Of a stretch of 64,000 bases of DNA, positions 11,151 through 24,109 are shown one piece after another. The stretch covers positions 8,823,906 to 8,887,905 of the forward strand of contig OZ022240.1 of assembly GCA_963978895.1 (NCBI GenBank), in the 5' to 3' direction. The stretch comes from Erpobdella octoculata (Eukaryota > Annelida > Clitellata > Hirudinida > Erpobdellidae). The stretch's first letter is position 1. The number at the start of each line of letters is the position of its first letter. A model generated the notes under the pieces. That model made no database searches. It saw only the letters and a program-made list of their open reading frames with translations, and was not told where the DNA came from. The position numbers and the translations under genes were made by a program.

Positions 11151-14100
11151 CATCTGTCAATCTCTCCAAACACAGCATCAATGCTCCCTGTAGAAAATAT
11201 CGTAATAAATTAATTTTAAGCAGTGGAAAACAAAAAATCAATAAATAAACTAACACCAAACTGTTAAAAACATTTAAAATACAAATGAAAATTTTCAAAC
11301 GCCACATAAAATATCATAAAACAACTGTCAATGTTGTCCCCCCACCACAATATAAAACTAATGAGCAATAGAATATTTGAACTAACCTATAACTGTAACA
11401 ACATCAGCTAACATGAGACCTTTTGTTAACTTGTGCAAACCAGCCTGGCATTGAGAAGAATTAGTATATCATGTTAACTGTAACTTTTTCATATAAAATC
11501 ACTTTTGAATTTCCAATACAAACAAATTTAGATAAGAAAATCTACATTAGCTTAACTAAATTGTTTAACACCACCAAAAAGATTAAAAAACAAGACATTT
11601 ATAAAAGGTTTTATTATCTTATCAGTTATAAGATAAAATTACTTACAAGATGAGCAAAACCAGGTGCCTTAATCTTGCATCTATATGGACGACTGGAACC
11701 ATTAGAGATTAGGTACACTCCAAATTCTCCCTGTGTTCAGAAATAAAAATCAAATTCAAGTTATTTTCTATATCATACACAACTGTTTGACACCCTGATC
11801 TACAGTGGTGGATTTATATCTCTGCCAAGTAGGGGTTAACAGTTACTTGCATCAAAATTGACCATGATTTGGATAAAACACAGCAAATCATGAGACAAAA
11901 TCATTCATTTAAACAAACCAGAATGATTTAGAATAAATGTTTGAAATGCATTTAATAACTTTTATAGACTTTTAATGGATTTTGGTGCTTTCATCAAAAG
12001 CAAAATTTAAACATGTCATTTTTAAATTTGTTAACATTTTTCTTTTATTTGTTGTATTTTATCAAACACTTTCCATCTTACATTATAAAACCCTTCACCT
12101 CTAATATCAACACAACTAAAGTCATGCTAATCCCTTTAATGACATAAAAAAAAGTTGCAAAATGCCATTTTATCAGTCACCCCCATGAGATACTAAATAA
12201 AAACTTGGTGAACTTTATTACATAAGTAGTGCAGATGACACTTATTTTACTGGTCCAATGAAGACAAGAACACTTGGAAGTAAAGCAGATGATCTACAAT
12301 TTACAGTGCAATACAACAAAAATTCTAACCTTGGGGGCTTCGATGGCCGTATAGGTAGTACCAGGAGGAACTTGGTATCCTTCTGAGTACAACTTGAAGT
12401 GATGAATGAGCGCTTCCATTGATGACTACAAGTTAAAAAAAAATCTTTTGCTTCAACTATGACTACTTTAAATGAGTAATTCAAAATTTTACAGCACAAC
12501 TAAAAACAGTTATATAACCTTCATCTCAGCTCTTCTTGGAGGTGCCACTTTGGCATCATCAATTCTCACTTCACCAGGCGGCATTTTGTTAAGGCACTGC
12601 AAAATGATTCTCAAACTTTGTCTCATTTCTTCCATTCTCACCAAATATCTGAAAATAATACCAACTCCAGTCATAAATAACTTTCAATATTTCAAAATGA
12701 ATCAATAAACCAACCTATCATAGCAATCTCCCTTCTTTCCAATGGGAACATCAAATTCTACCATTTCGTATCCATCATATGGTTGATTTTTTCTCAAATC
12801 CCATTTTATCCCTGATCCTCTCAACATGACACCACTGTTTCAATCAAATGAACCAATAAATAAAAGACAAACATGATTTTGAATGTGAAATGGAATGCAA
12901 TTTCATTTAAATTATAAATGGAATAAGAAGTAACCGAATCTCTAAATACAATTTTTAAGATATAACCCTGTACGATTAGACTGTGATAAGTTTTGGGAGA
13001 CATTAGTGTCATAGATTCAATGGGACATTAGTGTGATATGTTCCATGAGACATTAAAGTGTCATATGTTCAACTTTCACTGGCCTGTCACTTGCATCCAT
13101 ATCTCATTAAAATTAACTTTAATATATGAAAGTGACAGGTGAGTCAAAGTTGAGTTGCAGAAACTTCATTTTCTGTACAACCAAGGTAGTTATAGGAAAA
13201 CGAATTGAAAGTAGAACAACTACACTTCAAATCTCTTTGAGGTGCATAGAAGTTAAAAATGGTGTTATAAATTAAGCTGATCTTGGAACATCAGATCTCT
13301 GGCAAGTCACGTAAGATCAGATCAAAGCAGGGGTGAGATAGCTACATAAAAACTAGCAACAAATGACATCTCTGCAACTCAACACATACCTGTGCATCTT
13401 TGCCACACAAGTTGTATGGAAGCTCTAACACGCTGAACTTCCTCAAGTGTCATGTTTGCTCAAATAAATCATTCAACCAGTAAAGAGTTTTGCATTTCGT
13501 TGGTAAGCAAACTTACTTAATTAACTTAAAAAATACATTACAAGTTTATGTAATCTTTTCAAACAGAATTACATTAATTGTGGCATCCAGCCAATCACAA
13601 CAATTCCAAACAAGTACAAATAAATTAGAAATAATTAACGTATCGTGAATATTCAAAAACCTGAATCCGTAATCAAGGGCATCCTCGGCTGAAATGACTC
13701 CGATATCTTCCGTTCTCTGCTTCCAGATTCGATTTTCAGTCAATAAGTCATCGACCTCTTCAACCACTTGAGGAAATGTTTGACACCATTTGAAAATATC
13801 GTCCATCAAACCAAGTGGAAGGTCCTGTGCAGGTGTGAATGTAAATGTACATTGTGTAGACATATTTGCAGTTTAGATAAATCAGCAACATACAAATTCA
13901 TTCAAATTAGTAGGCCTAAAAATTGATATATACAAAAACCAACATACAAATTCACATGAAAAAAACATACAAACTTATATACAAAAACACAGAAATACAT
14001 ATATATACAAACTTATATACAAAAACACAGAAATACATATATATACAAACTCATGTACAAAAACAAACATAAAATTTTTTATACGAATACATCTGTTTTT

Positions 14101-16471
14101 ACCTAAAAACTTATACACAAAAATTAACATACATATCTAAAACTGAACAAACCCTGTCAACACCTCCTGGCCTGACATAAGCAGAATGCATACGAGCACC
14201 AGAGACACGCTCATAAAACTCCATCAACTGAAAATATAATGAATTAGTTCAATAATCAACAATAAAACTCAATCCGTCAATAAAATATATATATATATCC
14301 GAAATTGTCATTCCTTGTCAAGACCATTTTGTGCATACCAGCTCCTCGGTTCCATGTGAACGATTGCTCAGCTCGGCTGGTTATATTGTCAATAAGACAT
14401 GCTCATCACTTAGACAAAATAATGTCAACAAACTTGTCTGTTTGCGTAGTTGCTACACCATTCATCTGATCATAATGAAATTTTCACACAACCTTGAAGG
14501 TCAATAGAGGAAGGTTTCTGTGAAAAATATTGAGATCTGTCACAAAGTGAGTGGGAGAGCAAGCGAAAACGGGAGAGCAAGCAGGAACAGAAATGCGAGC
14601 AGGAAAGAGAGGACGCGAGAGGAGGAAAGTGAACGGGAACTGAGGAGCAATCGGAGAAGGAAACAGAGCCGAGTGAAAAACCTCTAAAAACCCTGGGCAA
14701 TGCCAGATAGCCCGCTAGTATCTAATAAATATATGAGCCCACAAATGTAAAAATAACCTTCTCCCTCTCTTCAAACATCCAAAACAAAGGAGTCATAGCA
14801 CCAATATCGAGAGCATGAGTTGCAATTCCCATCAGGTGGTTCATAATTCTTGTGATTTCACCATACATTACTTGAATAAATGAGATAAACCATCAGAATC
14901 TATTATTTCATCATTATTTATAATAATTAATTTTAAAAGAAATTAAAAAATACATATATATATAAACATTTATAAATAAAGAAATGAGAAAATTATGATA
15001 GTGACGTAAACATACTTCTGATCCACTTGGCTCTGATTGGAATATCAATATTCAACAACTTTTCAACTGCCAATGAGTAGCACTGCTCATTACACATCAT
15101 TGATACATAATCTAAGCGATCAAAATACGGTAAGGCCTACAACAATAAAAATCATTTACAAATTTAATTAAAGAGATACATTACAATAAATTGATAAAAT
15201 ATCACAGGAGACGAACTTGTAAATAAGTTTTATTCTCAATTAATTTTTCTGTTGCCCTATGCAGAAGTCCAATATGAGGATCTGCTCTGACGACAGTTTC
15301 TCCATCTAATGTCAGAACCAGACGTAGTACTCCATGAGCAGCTGGGTGCTGAGGTCCAAAGTTAATTGTTATGTTCTGCACTTTTTTCTCTAAGGGTCTA
15401 GACCTTTCTGCACAATTGTATGGGCAAAAAGTTGTTTGTTAGTTTTGAGATAAAACTATATAGTGTCAAAAAAAACTATTTGAATTAAAATAAGCCTTGA
15501 TAAACCAAAAAAACAGGTTTTCTTCAATTAAAAAAATTATAATTATTTAAAACTTGAGTTACTTAGTAGGAACTGCTGTAGGTAATGATTTATACATGCA
15601 ACAATGTAGACTGAAATCAGATTATCAGTACATTACATCAACAATGCTCAGAGGCTATAACAATTATACATAACTTAAATAAAAAAAAACTAATTAAACA
15701 TTTTGTAAATCATTAGTTTTTATAAGTTGGCAGTTATTTCCCCATCGCTTTGCAAGTACAAATCCCAACTCAAATCTTTATGAAGTTTTCACAAGTATAG
15801 AAAACTTTGTCTTTTCCATATCGGCTGATATTTAAAGAAGCAGATCTTCTTTCTACTGGATTTACCAACCTTGTTAACTTAACATTGTTTTGGACTCAAT
15901 TTGGTTTAATGTAGTTTTGTTATATTCATGTTTCTTCTCAACTTGATTTTTAGGCTCATAGCAGAGTGAAAGAGCTTTCAGCACTATTGTTAAGCAAGAT
16001 ATTTATGAAATAAAGATTGAAAATAATAAAAAGCAAATCACAACTAACTGCTACTTACGATTATGAGGAGGAAGAACCCATTTAGATGTCTTCTCATCGG
16101 GATAGAGAAGAGGTTTATCAAATTTTTCGTAGAAATCTCTGTCTGGAAGCCATACGCCCGCCTCTCTTAAAAACACAACATTGCGCTCAAAAATTGTTCC
16201 GTAGCAAAAACTTTAATAAGGCTGTTTTACGGTATTTTAGGTATTCGATTGGGATATATTTTGATAATAATTAGTCTTTATTCAATAAGATAATGGTAAT
16301 AATGTTGAAGGTCGTTGCGTTCATCTACATATCATGTTCAAGGAATTAAAAAAAAATAAATAAAAACATTAACCTAACACTCGAAACCACGTTCAAATGT
16401 TGAGGACTGAAGAAAACACTCTTCCCACGCAGACATGCAGACCGAGATACGGATCGCAACACGCCTGCCAT
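11151..16471 (-). CDS. NDUFS2: NADH:ubiquinone oxidoreductase core subunit S2 (49 kDa), 13 exons
   Basis: Core subunit of mitochondrial complex I that helps form the ubiquinone-binding site at the junction of the peripheral arm and membrane arm. Coding exons (plus coordinates): 16374-16471, 16059-16165, 15217-15407, 15016-15136, 14758-14870, 14153-14227, 13661-13824, 12715-12834, 12519-12648, 12330-12425, 11647-11730, 11387-11444, 11151-11187 or 11188. All junctions are GT-AG and in phase. The total is about 1395 nt, 464 aa, nearly the human length. Visible motifs: an Arg/Ser-rich presequence (residues 1-33), [68 protein letters not shown] and the C-terminus VFGEIDR. The His of QHPAAHG and the Tyr of LDYVSMM are the family's quinone-site residues. 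The ATG choice rests on the presequence. Introns carry a Helitron (14440-14718) and small repeats. The exact last acceptor may shift by one base. Confidence 0.97.
13026..13152. repeat. Intronic short repeats: GACATTA tandem units and a small inverted repeat
   Basis: Three imperfect units built on GACATTAGTGTCATA lie at about 12998-13070. A 24-base inverted repeat follows (13068-13091 against 13129-13152, CAACTTTCACT.../...AAAGTTG). It lies in the NDUFS2 intron between the LPLGLMDD and MLRGSG exons and looks like a small MITE remnant. Confidence 0.55.
14440..14718 (+). mobile_element. Helitron family 2, truncated copy in an NDUFS2 intron
   Basis: From about 14445 it matches 22965-23501 (ACACCATTCATC..GATC, GAAATTTT.ACACAA, GAGGAAGGTTT), has the purine-rich GGGAGAGCAAGC interior and ends in GCCCGCTAG followed by T at 14718. 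The canonical TCTATATATATAAAA start is not seen, so the 5' end is lost or diverged. It is antisense to NDUFS2. Confidence 0.8.
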
Positions 16472-16908
16472 TTTAGGTCTTGTTGATGTTGCTGTTCGGG
16501 AAAGTGGTGTCAAGTTAACGCACTTACCATTTTACTTCTAAATATTCAAAAAAGTTAAATTTAAAAATATTTGTTTTTTTAAATTTATTAAAATTAACTG
16601 ACAATATTTTTTTAATGAAGCGCCTTTACTAGCAATAACGTAATGCAAACTAAGTTTATTAATTTAAAAATTATTTTTTTGCACGCGATTAAATTCATTT
16701 AATTAACAGTCTTTAAAATATATTAGTAATTTTTTTGAATAAAATGAAGATAGGCTTTGAACCAAGGTATTTGAAGCATAGATATCTATGATTTTAAGAC
16801 TGAAATCATTTAAATTAGCCATCTTACATCAACTTAGCATTACCCTTTTAGCATAAACAAATTGTTTAAATTACTACACACTTTCGCTAAGTCTTTATTT
16901 ATTCATAA
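16472..16908. other. NDUFS2 upstream region
   Basis: AT-rich, with no exon and no clear TATA box. The NDUFS2 promoter must lie here on the minus strand. The duplicate at 8057-8075 shares only the first 20-30 bases. Confidence 0.5.
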
Positions 16909-17970
16909 ATGGAGACTCCAAGAAAAGGGAAAAGAACCCTTCCATCCAGCCCTTCATCCAACACACCGCCAGCAAAGAAATCGAACAACACTCTGAGCCC
17001 AAGGGTCACTGCAAACAACACTCTACCACATTCACCACTTCTCAGCAACAACATCACTTGCTCTCCAGTCATCATCCTCCCTCCGTCCAAATCGACGATT
17101 TCTTTAGGCATCGAAAACAACGTCTATTCACCCACAAAATCTTCAGAAACCTTTCCAAAATGGTACTCCATCACACTTGCAGGAGAGTACAAAAGAATAA
17201 ACCCTGTAATGGTGGAACGAAAAATCCGAGAGATCTTAGAAAGGGCTCCTGCAATAGAAATAAAAGGGCGAACTATAAACGTAAACCTCGTCAATGGCAG
17301 AGAACTCAACCTTCTTCAACGTATCACCTCTCTCGGCCACCATGAAGTGGAAAAAGTAGCACCCCGGACTAGCGGAAACCCCCCACAAGAATCAGTCCAA
17401 AAAATAATTACAGGCGTTTCGCTAGATTATACTTCAGAAGCCATTAAAAAAAGCACCAAATCTGTATCAGCATACAGAATTAGAAAAATAATAGAAGGAG
17501 TACGTCAAGAGTCCACCGCCGTCATTCTCACCTACAGAAAAGGAGATCCTATACCAGAAAAAGCCCATATAGGAAATGTCAGTCGTATAATTAAAACATA
17601 CATTCCGATACCAACAAGATGCTTTAATTGTCAAACCTTTGGGCACTACGCCAAAAACTGCTGAAAACCAACAAAGTGTTCAACATGCTCTGGAGCTCAC
17701 TCAACACAGAACTGCGAGTGCCCAAAACATGAAATTAGGTGTGCAACATGCGGACGGACAAACCACAAAACTGGATCACCTCAATGCCCAAAATTTCTAC
17801 TGGCAAAAAATATTAGCCAAACAATGGCCATCACCGGTTTCACGTACATAAGAGCTCTCTTCGCCGAACTTAAAAAAGAAAGAGATAGAAAACACCCAGA
17901 AAAAATAAGAAAACACAAAAACCCAACTCTGCCCAGAATAAGCAACAAAAGAAAAAACAGAGGACAGTGA
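16909..17970 (+). pseudogene. LINE ORF1 (Gag-like, three CCHC knuckles) with one internal stop
   Basis: The reading frame runs 353 codons from the ATG at 16909 to TGA at 17968-17970, broken by one TGA at 17662-17664. Residues 1-80 are Pro/Ser/Asn rich. The middle (about 85-235) resembles the RNA-binding region of jockey-type ORF1 proteins. It is followed by three knuckles: CFNCQTFGHYAKNC (just before the stop), CSTCSGAHSTQNC and CATCGRTNHKTGSPQC. The stop sits exactly between knuckles 1 and 2; a CGA-to-TGA change would explain it. The protein would coat LINE RNA. No ORF2 (endonuclease and RT) follows, which is odd because LINEs usually lose the 5' and not the 3' end. The next recognisable unit is an unrelated transposase remnant. 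Confidence 0.88.
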
Positions 17971-18120
17971 CAACAAACAAGCAGATAGCAGAAAACAAAC
18001 AGTGAACTCAGCAAAGCAGTCGGAGACAAAATCCTCATGCGTGACTCCATTACTATCAATTCCATCACAACCTCTCAAAGAAACATACATGAAATACAAC
18101 AGAAAAGTCAATTTGTTTAG

Positions 18121-18459
18121 CATAAATACTGAAAGCTACCATTATAGTTTAAAACGTTGGTCCTGATTGTTTCACATTCTCTGATGCGGCCCACGTTTTT
18201 AGTTATAAAATTGTACTATATATATAAAGTTGTTTGACCCTTTTTTCTTAATATGTCGAGTGTAAGCGTTTTTAAATTAATATCATTGAAGTGACATGTA
18301 TTAGTTAATATAGTATTATTCATATGGTTTGTTTAAATATACAGCTTATGAGACTGATGATAGGGAGTTGCCATACCATATTTCGAGAAAAAATGAACAC
18401 GCTTTAAACAACAAATAATTTTATTACATGCTTTTATATGAAAGACAAGCTATATAAAA
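18121..18459. other. Gap between LINE ORF1 and MULE pseudogene
   Basis: No ORF2, no RT motifs and no obvious poly(A) or repeat tail of the ORF1 element is seen. A GATGCGGCCCACG string near 18182 is the only GC-rich spot. Confidence 0.5.
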
Positions 18460-20026
18460 TCAATAAGTGGTCAATATATCTACAATTCTATTGTGAAGCG
18501 TCTGAATATCTATTTCTTTTTGTTCAAAAGCTATCCAGAGCTCCCACACTTTCTCGTCTTTTTCCAAACTAGTTATTTTTGTCTGTCTGAGAATATTTCC
18601 TGTGGCAAGGGAATCTTCCTCTACTGAAATAGCTTGGGCTTTCCCGAAGAGGATACCAACAACTTCGTAGAAGGTTGAACCTACCTTCAAGCTGTTGTTA
18701 AGAGAGCTAACCCTCTACGCCATTGTTGGTTTTGAGTTCAATCATAAATGAACTCCACTCTTCGGTTTTGAAAAGCCCTACTATCCATGTTTTTTTAATG
18801 TACTCTGCAAACCTCTAAAACGCACAATTAAAATTTTAATAAAAACCCGTATATTAGTAAATCATTACAAAAGAATTTTACTTTTAATGAGTCCATCTGT
18901 ACCTCTGAATATATTTTGTCATATATTTGAAAGATATATTCAGGGGGTAAATAAGGGAGAGCCATAAATTCCTTCACCTTATTGAATATTGCGAGCTTCA
19001 AATCATACTGTGGCTTAAGACTTAAGACCAATTTCCTGAAAAAAACTACCTTTAATTTTTTTTCTAATTAAAATAAAAACATTTGACTTACCGCTGCTTT
19101 CCTGTAAATTGCTTGCTGGAAATGGAACAGACAGCCATGCATTTTCAAATCTGGAAAAACGTGTTTGGCCGCATTCCAAATTCCAATTTCAAAGTCCGCT
19201 ACCTCATCGTCAACCCTTTGCGCTATCTCGTTCTCTATTCTTTTCGCTACTTCATTTTCTATCCGTTTTGCTACCTCATCCTCTATTCTCCTTGCCACCT
19301 CATTTTCTATTCTTTTAGCTACTTCACTTTCTATCTTTTTTGATACTTCCTTTTTCGTTTTCGCTATTTCACACTCTAACTTCTTCGCTACTTCATTCTA
19401 AATTCTTTCCGCTAGATCATCTTCTACTTTTTCTGCAACATCACTTTCCATCGGGTTCTCTTCTTCCTCCATTACCTCATCATGATCTTTTATCTTTTCC
19501 TGGAAGTCTAATTCTTCCAAGCCTGAAGAGAAAAAAGATAATTTGAAAATACTGCATTTTATAAATGATTAATTACTTTCTACTTTTATGTATAAAGGTT
19601 TATTAACGACTCTGTAAATCTTTTAATTTACTTATTAAAAATATAATTATGTAATAGAATTGAAATAATTTAAAATTAGGTACCGTAAAAGCAATAGTTA
19701 TCAACGGACACTAGATAAGAAATCAAATATGTTCTTACAAGCACTTAGCTTCTCAGTTCATCCATCTTTCAGTACTTCACAATCCTTGCAATCGAAATTT
19801 ATACAAATCTCTCCTGGTCATAGTAACACTTAACATTTTATTGTAAACACAACTTTAATATTTCAAATAGACAATAGTGTTTACCTTTTTTATGGTTTCT
19901 GTACAAATCTAGGGATACTGTTGAGTCACATTTCAAGTGCGTCCATCGTTTGCAGAAATCACATGGCAAAGCCAAAGCATTCTTGGCAACGGTTTTTGTA
20001 CAATAAACACAGACGCTTTTGTTCAT
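18460..20026 (-). pseudogene. MULE transposase-derived gene remnant with PHD-like half finger and octapeptide repeats
   Basis: Minus-strand pieces: 19885-20026 starts with an ATG and encodes CVYC...LPCDFCKRWTHLKC, half of a PHD-like zinc finger, ending at a GTAAAC donor. 19092-19522 joins it in phase and encodes an acidic start, then about ten 8-residue repeats of the type NEVAKRIE (probable coiled coil), then DFEIGIWNAAKHVFPDLKMH and GCLFHFQQAIYRK, the last DDE region of a MULE transposase. 18881-19035 encodes KPQYDLKLAIFNKVKEFMAL and LPPEYIFQIYDKIYSEVQMD. 18463-18814 encodes RFAEYIKKTW, TNNGVEG and LNNSLKVGSTFYEVVGILFG. Defects: a TAG in the repeat (19398-19400), a phase clash between pieces 2 and 3, and a frameshift at GVEG where the family has a Trp-His pair. 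The catalytic Asp region before DFE is missing. A dead transposase is most likely; an unusual domesticated ancestor is possible. Confidence 0.8.
19185..19440 (-). repeat. 24-bp in-frame minisatellite encoding 8-residue repeats
   Basis: Units of 24 bp (plus strand TTTTCTATTC.TTTNGC and CTACTTCATTT) repeat about ten times within the MULE-derived frame. The products alternate NEVAKRIE, DEVARRIE, SEVAKRIE and NEIAQRVD. One unit has a stop. Confidence 0.85.
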
Positions 20027-20099
20027 TTTCTACTGTGAATAAATAGATAATGCATAAAAACAAATATACTTTAAATATATGTCAAACATGAAAAAACTA

Positions 20100-20590
20100 A
20101 CCAAGTCTAGTAAAACGCAAACAAGCAGAAAAACACGAAAACTTTTGAACTAAGACGTTTAACAAAACAAAAAACTAGTTTCTTTGTTATAGAGTCGCTA
20201 CAACCAACAGTTCCTGAATTGAATACGCCTTTACTTCGCTAATATTGTACGTTGAGGTAACTTGTAAAAGGAAAATGCATCTATTAAAAATTCCTTCATA
20301 GACAATAAAAATATTCATGTAAATCACAACGGTTTAAAAATATAAAAACGGCGACCACTACGTCAAAAATAACCGTTTGAATAATCTCGATGTGAGAAAA
20401 AATATTTTCAAGTAAACCACAACGGTTTAAAGTAATAAAATATCCGCTGGCATGCGATAAAAACGGCGACCACAAAAAATCTCAAGTAAACCACAACGGT
20501 TTACAAAATAAAATATCCGCCTATGCAAACAAACACGAGAACTTCTGAGCTAAGATGTTTAACAAAACAAAAGAATAGTTTCTTTTTTTT
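20100..20590. repeat. Tandem and direct repeats
   Basis: A block with CACAACGGTTTA followed by AATAAAATATCCGC or AAAAACGGCGACCAC is repeated at about 20325, 20415 and 20490. The outer segment AACACGA..ACTT.TGA.CTAAGA.GTTTAACAAAACA is duplicated at 20130-20178 and 20528-20578. No coding content is recognised. It may be the terminal region of the neighbouring MULE. Confidence 0.7.
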
Positions 20591-20985
20591 AGTTTATTAT
20601 TAATTCGTATCACCTTTCGATTTTTAAGTCACGTCATAAAATAATAAAACAGAAACAGTAAAGGACTTAATATACTACCTTGTGGGCATCTGCAGAAACT
20701 TGCCTACGGCCATCTAGCATGTAACTCTAGCAACAGAATTATTAAATAATAAAAAATTACCAACTTTGAATTAAAAATTCAGAAATTTTTTAAATTAATT
20801 TCAGATAATAATACTGCAGTTAGGCTGATATAGTAGTACTTAGCATACAGTCTATATGAAAACACCACCAAGTGAATAAGCAGCCATCTCTAAATAGACC
20901 AGAGACAATGGTCTATATACCTATATATCGACCCATGCGGATGCGTTTTGTTGTCATGCACAGCAAAGCGTGCGCTGGTTAATCG

Positions 20986-21196
20986 ACTTGCAGGATAACC
21001 GACTTCTTCGCAGGATAATCGACTTCTTCGCAGGATAATCGACTCCTTCGCAGGATAATCGACACCTTCGCAGGATCATCGACTCCTTCGCAGGATCATC
21101 GACTCCTTCGCAGGATCATCGACTCCTTCGCAGGATAATCGACTGCTTCGCAGGATAATCGACTTCTTCGCAGGTTAATCGACTTTCCAATTTAAG
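20986..21196. repeat. 20-bp minisatellite, about ten units, flanked by a 12-bp inverted repeat
   Basis: The unit is TTCGCAGGATAATCGACTNC with few variants (TAATC or TCATC). The array is bounded by GTTAATCGACTT at 20979-20990 and its reverse complement AAGTCGATTAAC at about 21196-21207. No spacers exist, so this is not a CRISPR array. Confidence 0.88.
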
Positions 21197-21509
21197 TCGA
21201 TTAACTGTCAACTGTCGATAAAAACACAGTTCCCCTCAGGGAAAATGATAAAAGTCAGGAAATGAATTTTACACTGTTCATGAATTTGCAGTAACAATGA
21301 ATGCTGATGAAAAAATAACAATTTTAAGACGTAGACTTGTTTGCCAAACATGTCATATCGTTGGAAAGTTTTACCGAACATTTTCAATATCATATATTTA
21401 CTTCTGCTTTCACCTGTTAAAAGCGCTAATGTAGAAAATACAAGTTCAGCTTTAAAATTTGTGGAAAGTGGAAACCAATCACAGAAGTACGATAGGTTAA
21501 GACGGAGCA

Positions 21510-21656
21510 GGCCATCTAGTCGCGGGAGCGGGAAAGCGACCAGGAACGGGAGAGCAAGCAAGAACGGGAAGACAAGCGGGGAAGGAAACGGGAGCGAGAG
21601 AGACAAGCATTATAAAAACCTCTAAAAAGCCTGGACAACGCCGGATACCCCGCTAG
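21510..21656 (+). mobile_element. Helitron family 2, 3' fragment
   Basis: A purine-rich GGGAGAGCAAGCAAGAACGG interior, then ACCTCTAAAAAGCCTGG and GGATACCCCGCTAG, ending at 21656 before a T. It matches 23264-23501. The 5' end is missing. Confidence 0.8.
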
Positions 21657-21715
21657 TAGATTATAATAATACCAATAATGTAATAGCGAATGCAAAAAAC
21701 CCATTAAAATGCAGG

Positions 21716-22112
21716 CTTGGGGCAAGTTTTAACTAGTTACTACTTGCCCCTAAATTTTGTTACATCTAGCCCAAAACCGAAATTATTAACATTTTTATTT
21801 CTAAAAAAAATTATTGGCTTGGGTTTTGTGAAGGTACTATCATTCGGTAGCTTAATTAATGCATAATAAAACAAAATTTCAATTAGAGACTCTTTGATCT
21901 TAGAACCCACTTTTACAAACTAGTATTTTTTAGGTTTTCTGACAAAAAAGAGTACTCCTGCTGACACCGGGTCATGGAGCCCTCCAACGCGGTACTAACG
22001 GGCTTACGTCGTAGGCCATATCTTATAAAGAGTTTAAAATCGAAAAAAAATATTTGAAACCGGCTGAGTTATTGAGTTGTTACTAATTACCCCCCGTTAC
22101 AACAAGCCCCGG
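21716..22112. mobile_element. MITE-like element with imperfect inverted ends
   Basis: Left end TTGGGGCAAGTTTTAAC (about 21717) and right end GTTACAACAAGCCCCGG (about 22095-22112) are imperfect inverted repeats. There is no ORF. The superfamily is not recognised. Confidence 0.5.
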
Positions 22113-22922
22113 TCTCCCCATTGATAAGATGCGAATGCAAATAATAAAATGTTTGTCCAAGATTTGTTAAAACAAAACTAATTGCTTGCTGTTTAGGAAA
22201 AAAATACAACTAGCAAAAGTATCTGCCACAAATCGATATTTAAAAGACTGTACTCTAAAGTTAATTATAAATAATTAAAAATTAAAAAAAAACAAAATTA
22301 AAAGTTATAAAAACAAATTAGTTTTACTTTTATTTCAATTTTATTGTATTTAATTAAAAAATGTTTTGAAATCAATCATTTTTAGGTTCTATCAAAAAAT
22401 AAAATCACTTTTAATGATGTTAAAAATTATGAGTTTTTTAAAATAATTTTTAGGAGCTCATTAAAACTCAAGGAAAACATTTTATGATATAGTATCCAGC
22501 TGGTTTTTGATTTTCTGTCTTTTTCCATTGTCAAGTTTTTCGTTATAATTTTTCACTGGCATTCGTTATTGCTACATCAATAATTCAGGTTTAATTTTGC
22601 TAATTATGTCTGTTGTCAAATCAAAAAATTTAATTTAAATACCACTTTGTAGGGTTCTCATTCGAACGTTTGTAAAAAAAACCAAAGACACGTTTAAGTT
22701 TAAATTTGTGAACAAAAACTTGACATCACGGAGGTTTGATTTGCTTATTTAATAGCTCACTCCATTTAACATTCTGAAAAAGTAAAACAAAACGTTAATC
22801 AGTAATAATCAGTCAAACAAAAAACTGCAAAAAAAATTTATATCACGATAGTACATCGTAAATGGCGTTTATTTATTAGAAATTTCTTGCTTGATTGAGT
22901 GTAAAATATTTAAGTTTATTCA
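22113..22922. other. Gene-free AT-rich stretch
   Basis: No coding region or recognisable repeat is seen. Confidence 0.5.
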
Positions 22923-23501
<579 letters not shown>

Positions 23502-24109
23502 TTAACTATTGGGAATGAATCCAATTTGTTTTCTTTCCAGACAAGAGGGAGAAGATAAAATTTTAAAATGAACAAAGGCACCTTATTTTTTTTAGAAAGA
23601 TAATTTTTTGGATGGATGCTGCAAGCACACAACTCATTGTAGTACTTGGTACGGTAGGTACCTTGCATTCCCTCTTTTGGATTCATCGCTGGAGGGCAGT
23701 ATAACGATATGACAGAAAAGTCTGCGTTTGCCAATAATTTTGCACTCATCATTGGTAGTCGTTTTATGATGCACGAAAAATAAAGAGCAATCTACCATTT
23801 GTGAGATTGTTAACGGTGAAATCAGTCATAAAAACGTTGTAAAAATACACTTAAACCTTAATTAATAACCTTAAAAAATGGATCATTTCTAAAGATATCG
23901 ACTGAAGAACCGACCAGTCTGTCTTTCGGTGACATCTAGACATAAAAAAAACAATTTTTAGAACAAAATAATGTGAAAATGTGAAACCTTTTAAATATGA
24001 AGATCATACTTTTTGAAGCAGCATTTTTGCTGAAACCGACAAACTTTTATTAAGCAGATTGTAGGTTGGCGTCTCGGCAAACTGTAAATTAATTATGAAT
24101 GATTTGTAT
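23502..24109. other. Region downstream of the kinase-like gene
   Basis: No firm gene is seen. On the minus strand 23640-23752 is open and begins MMSAKLLANADFSVISLYC, but it has no recognised homology and no evident splice link to the kinase-like gene upstream. Confidence 0.4.

Noticed and set aside
14470..14700. 76-codon minus ORF rich in Ser/Cys/Arg
   Set aside because: It lies in the purine-rich interior of a Helitron; similar frames at 21516-21725 have the same cause.
20986..21196. CRISPR-like regular repeats
   Set aside because: Units are contiguous with no spacers, and the window is from an animal genome.
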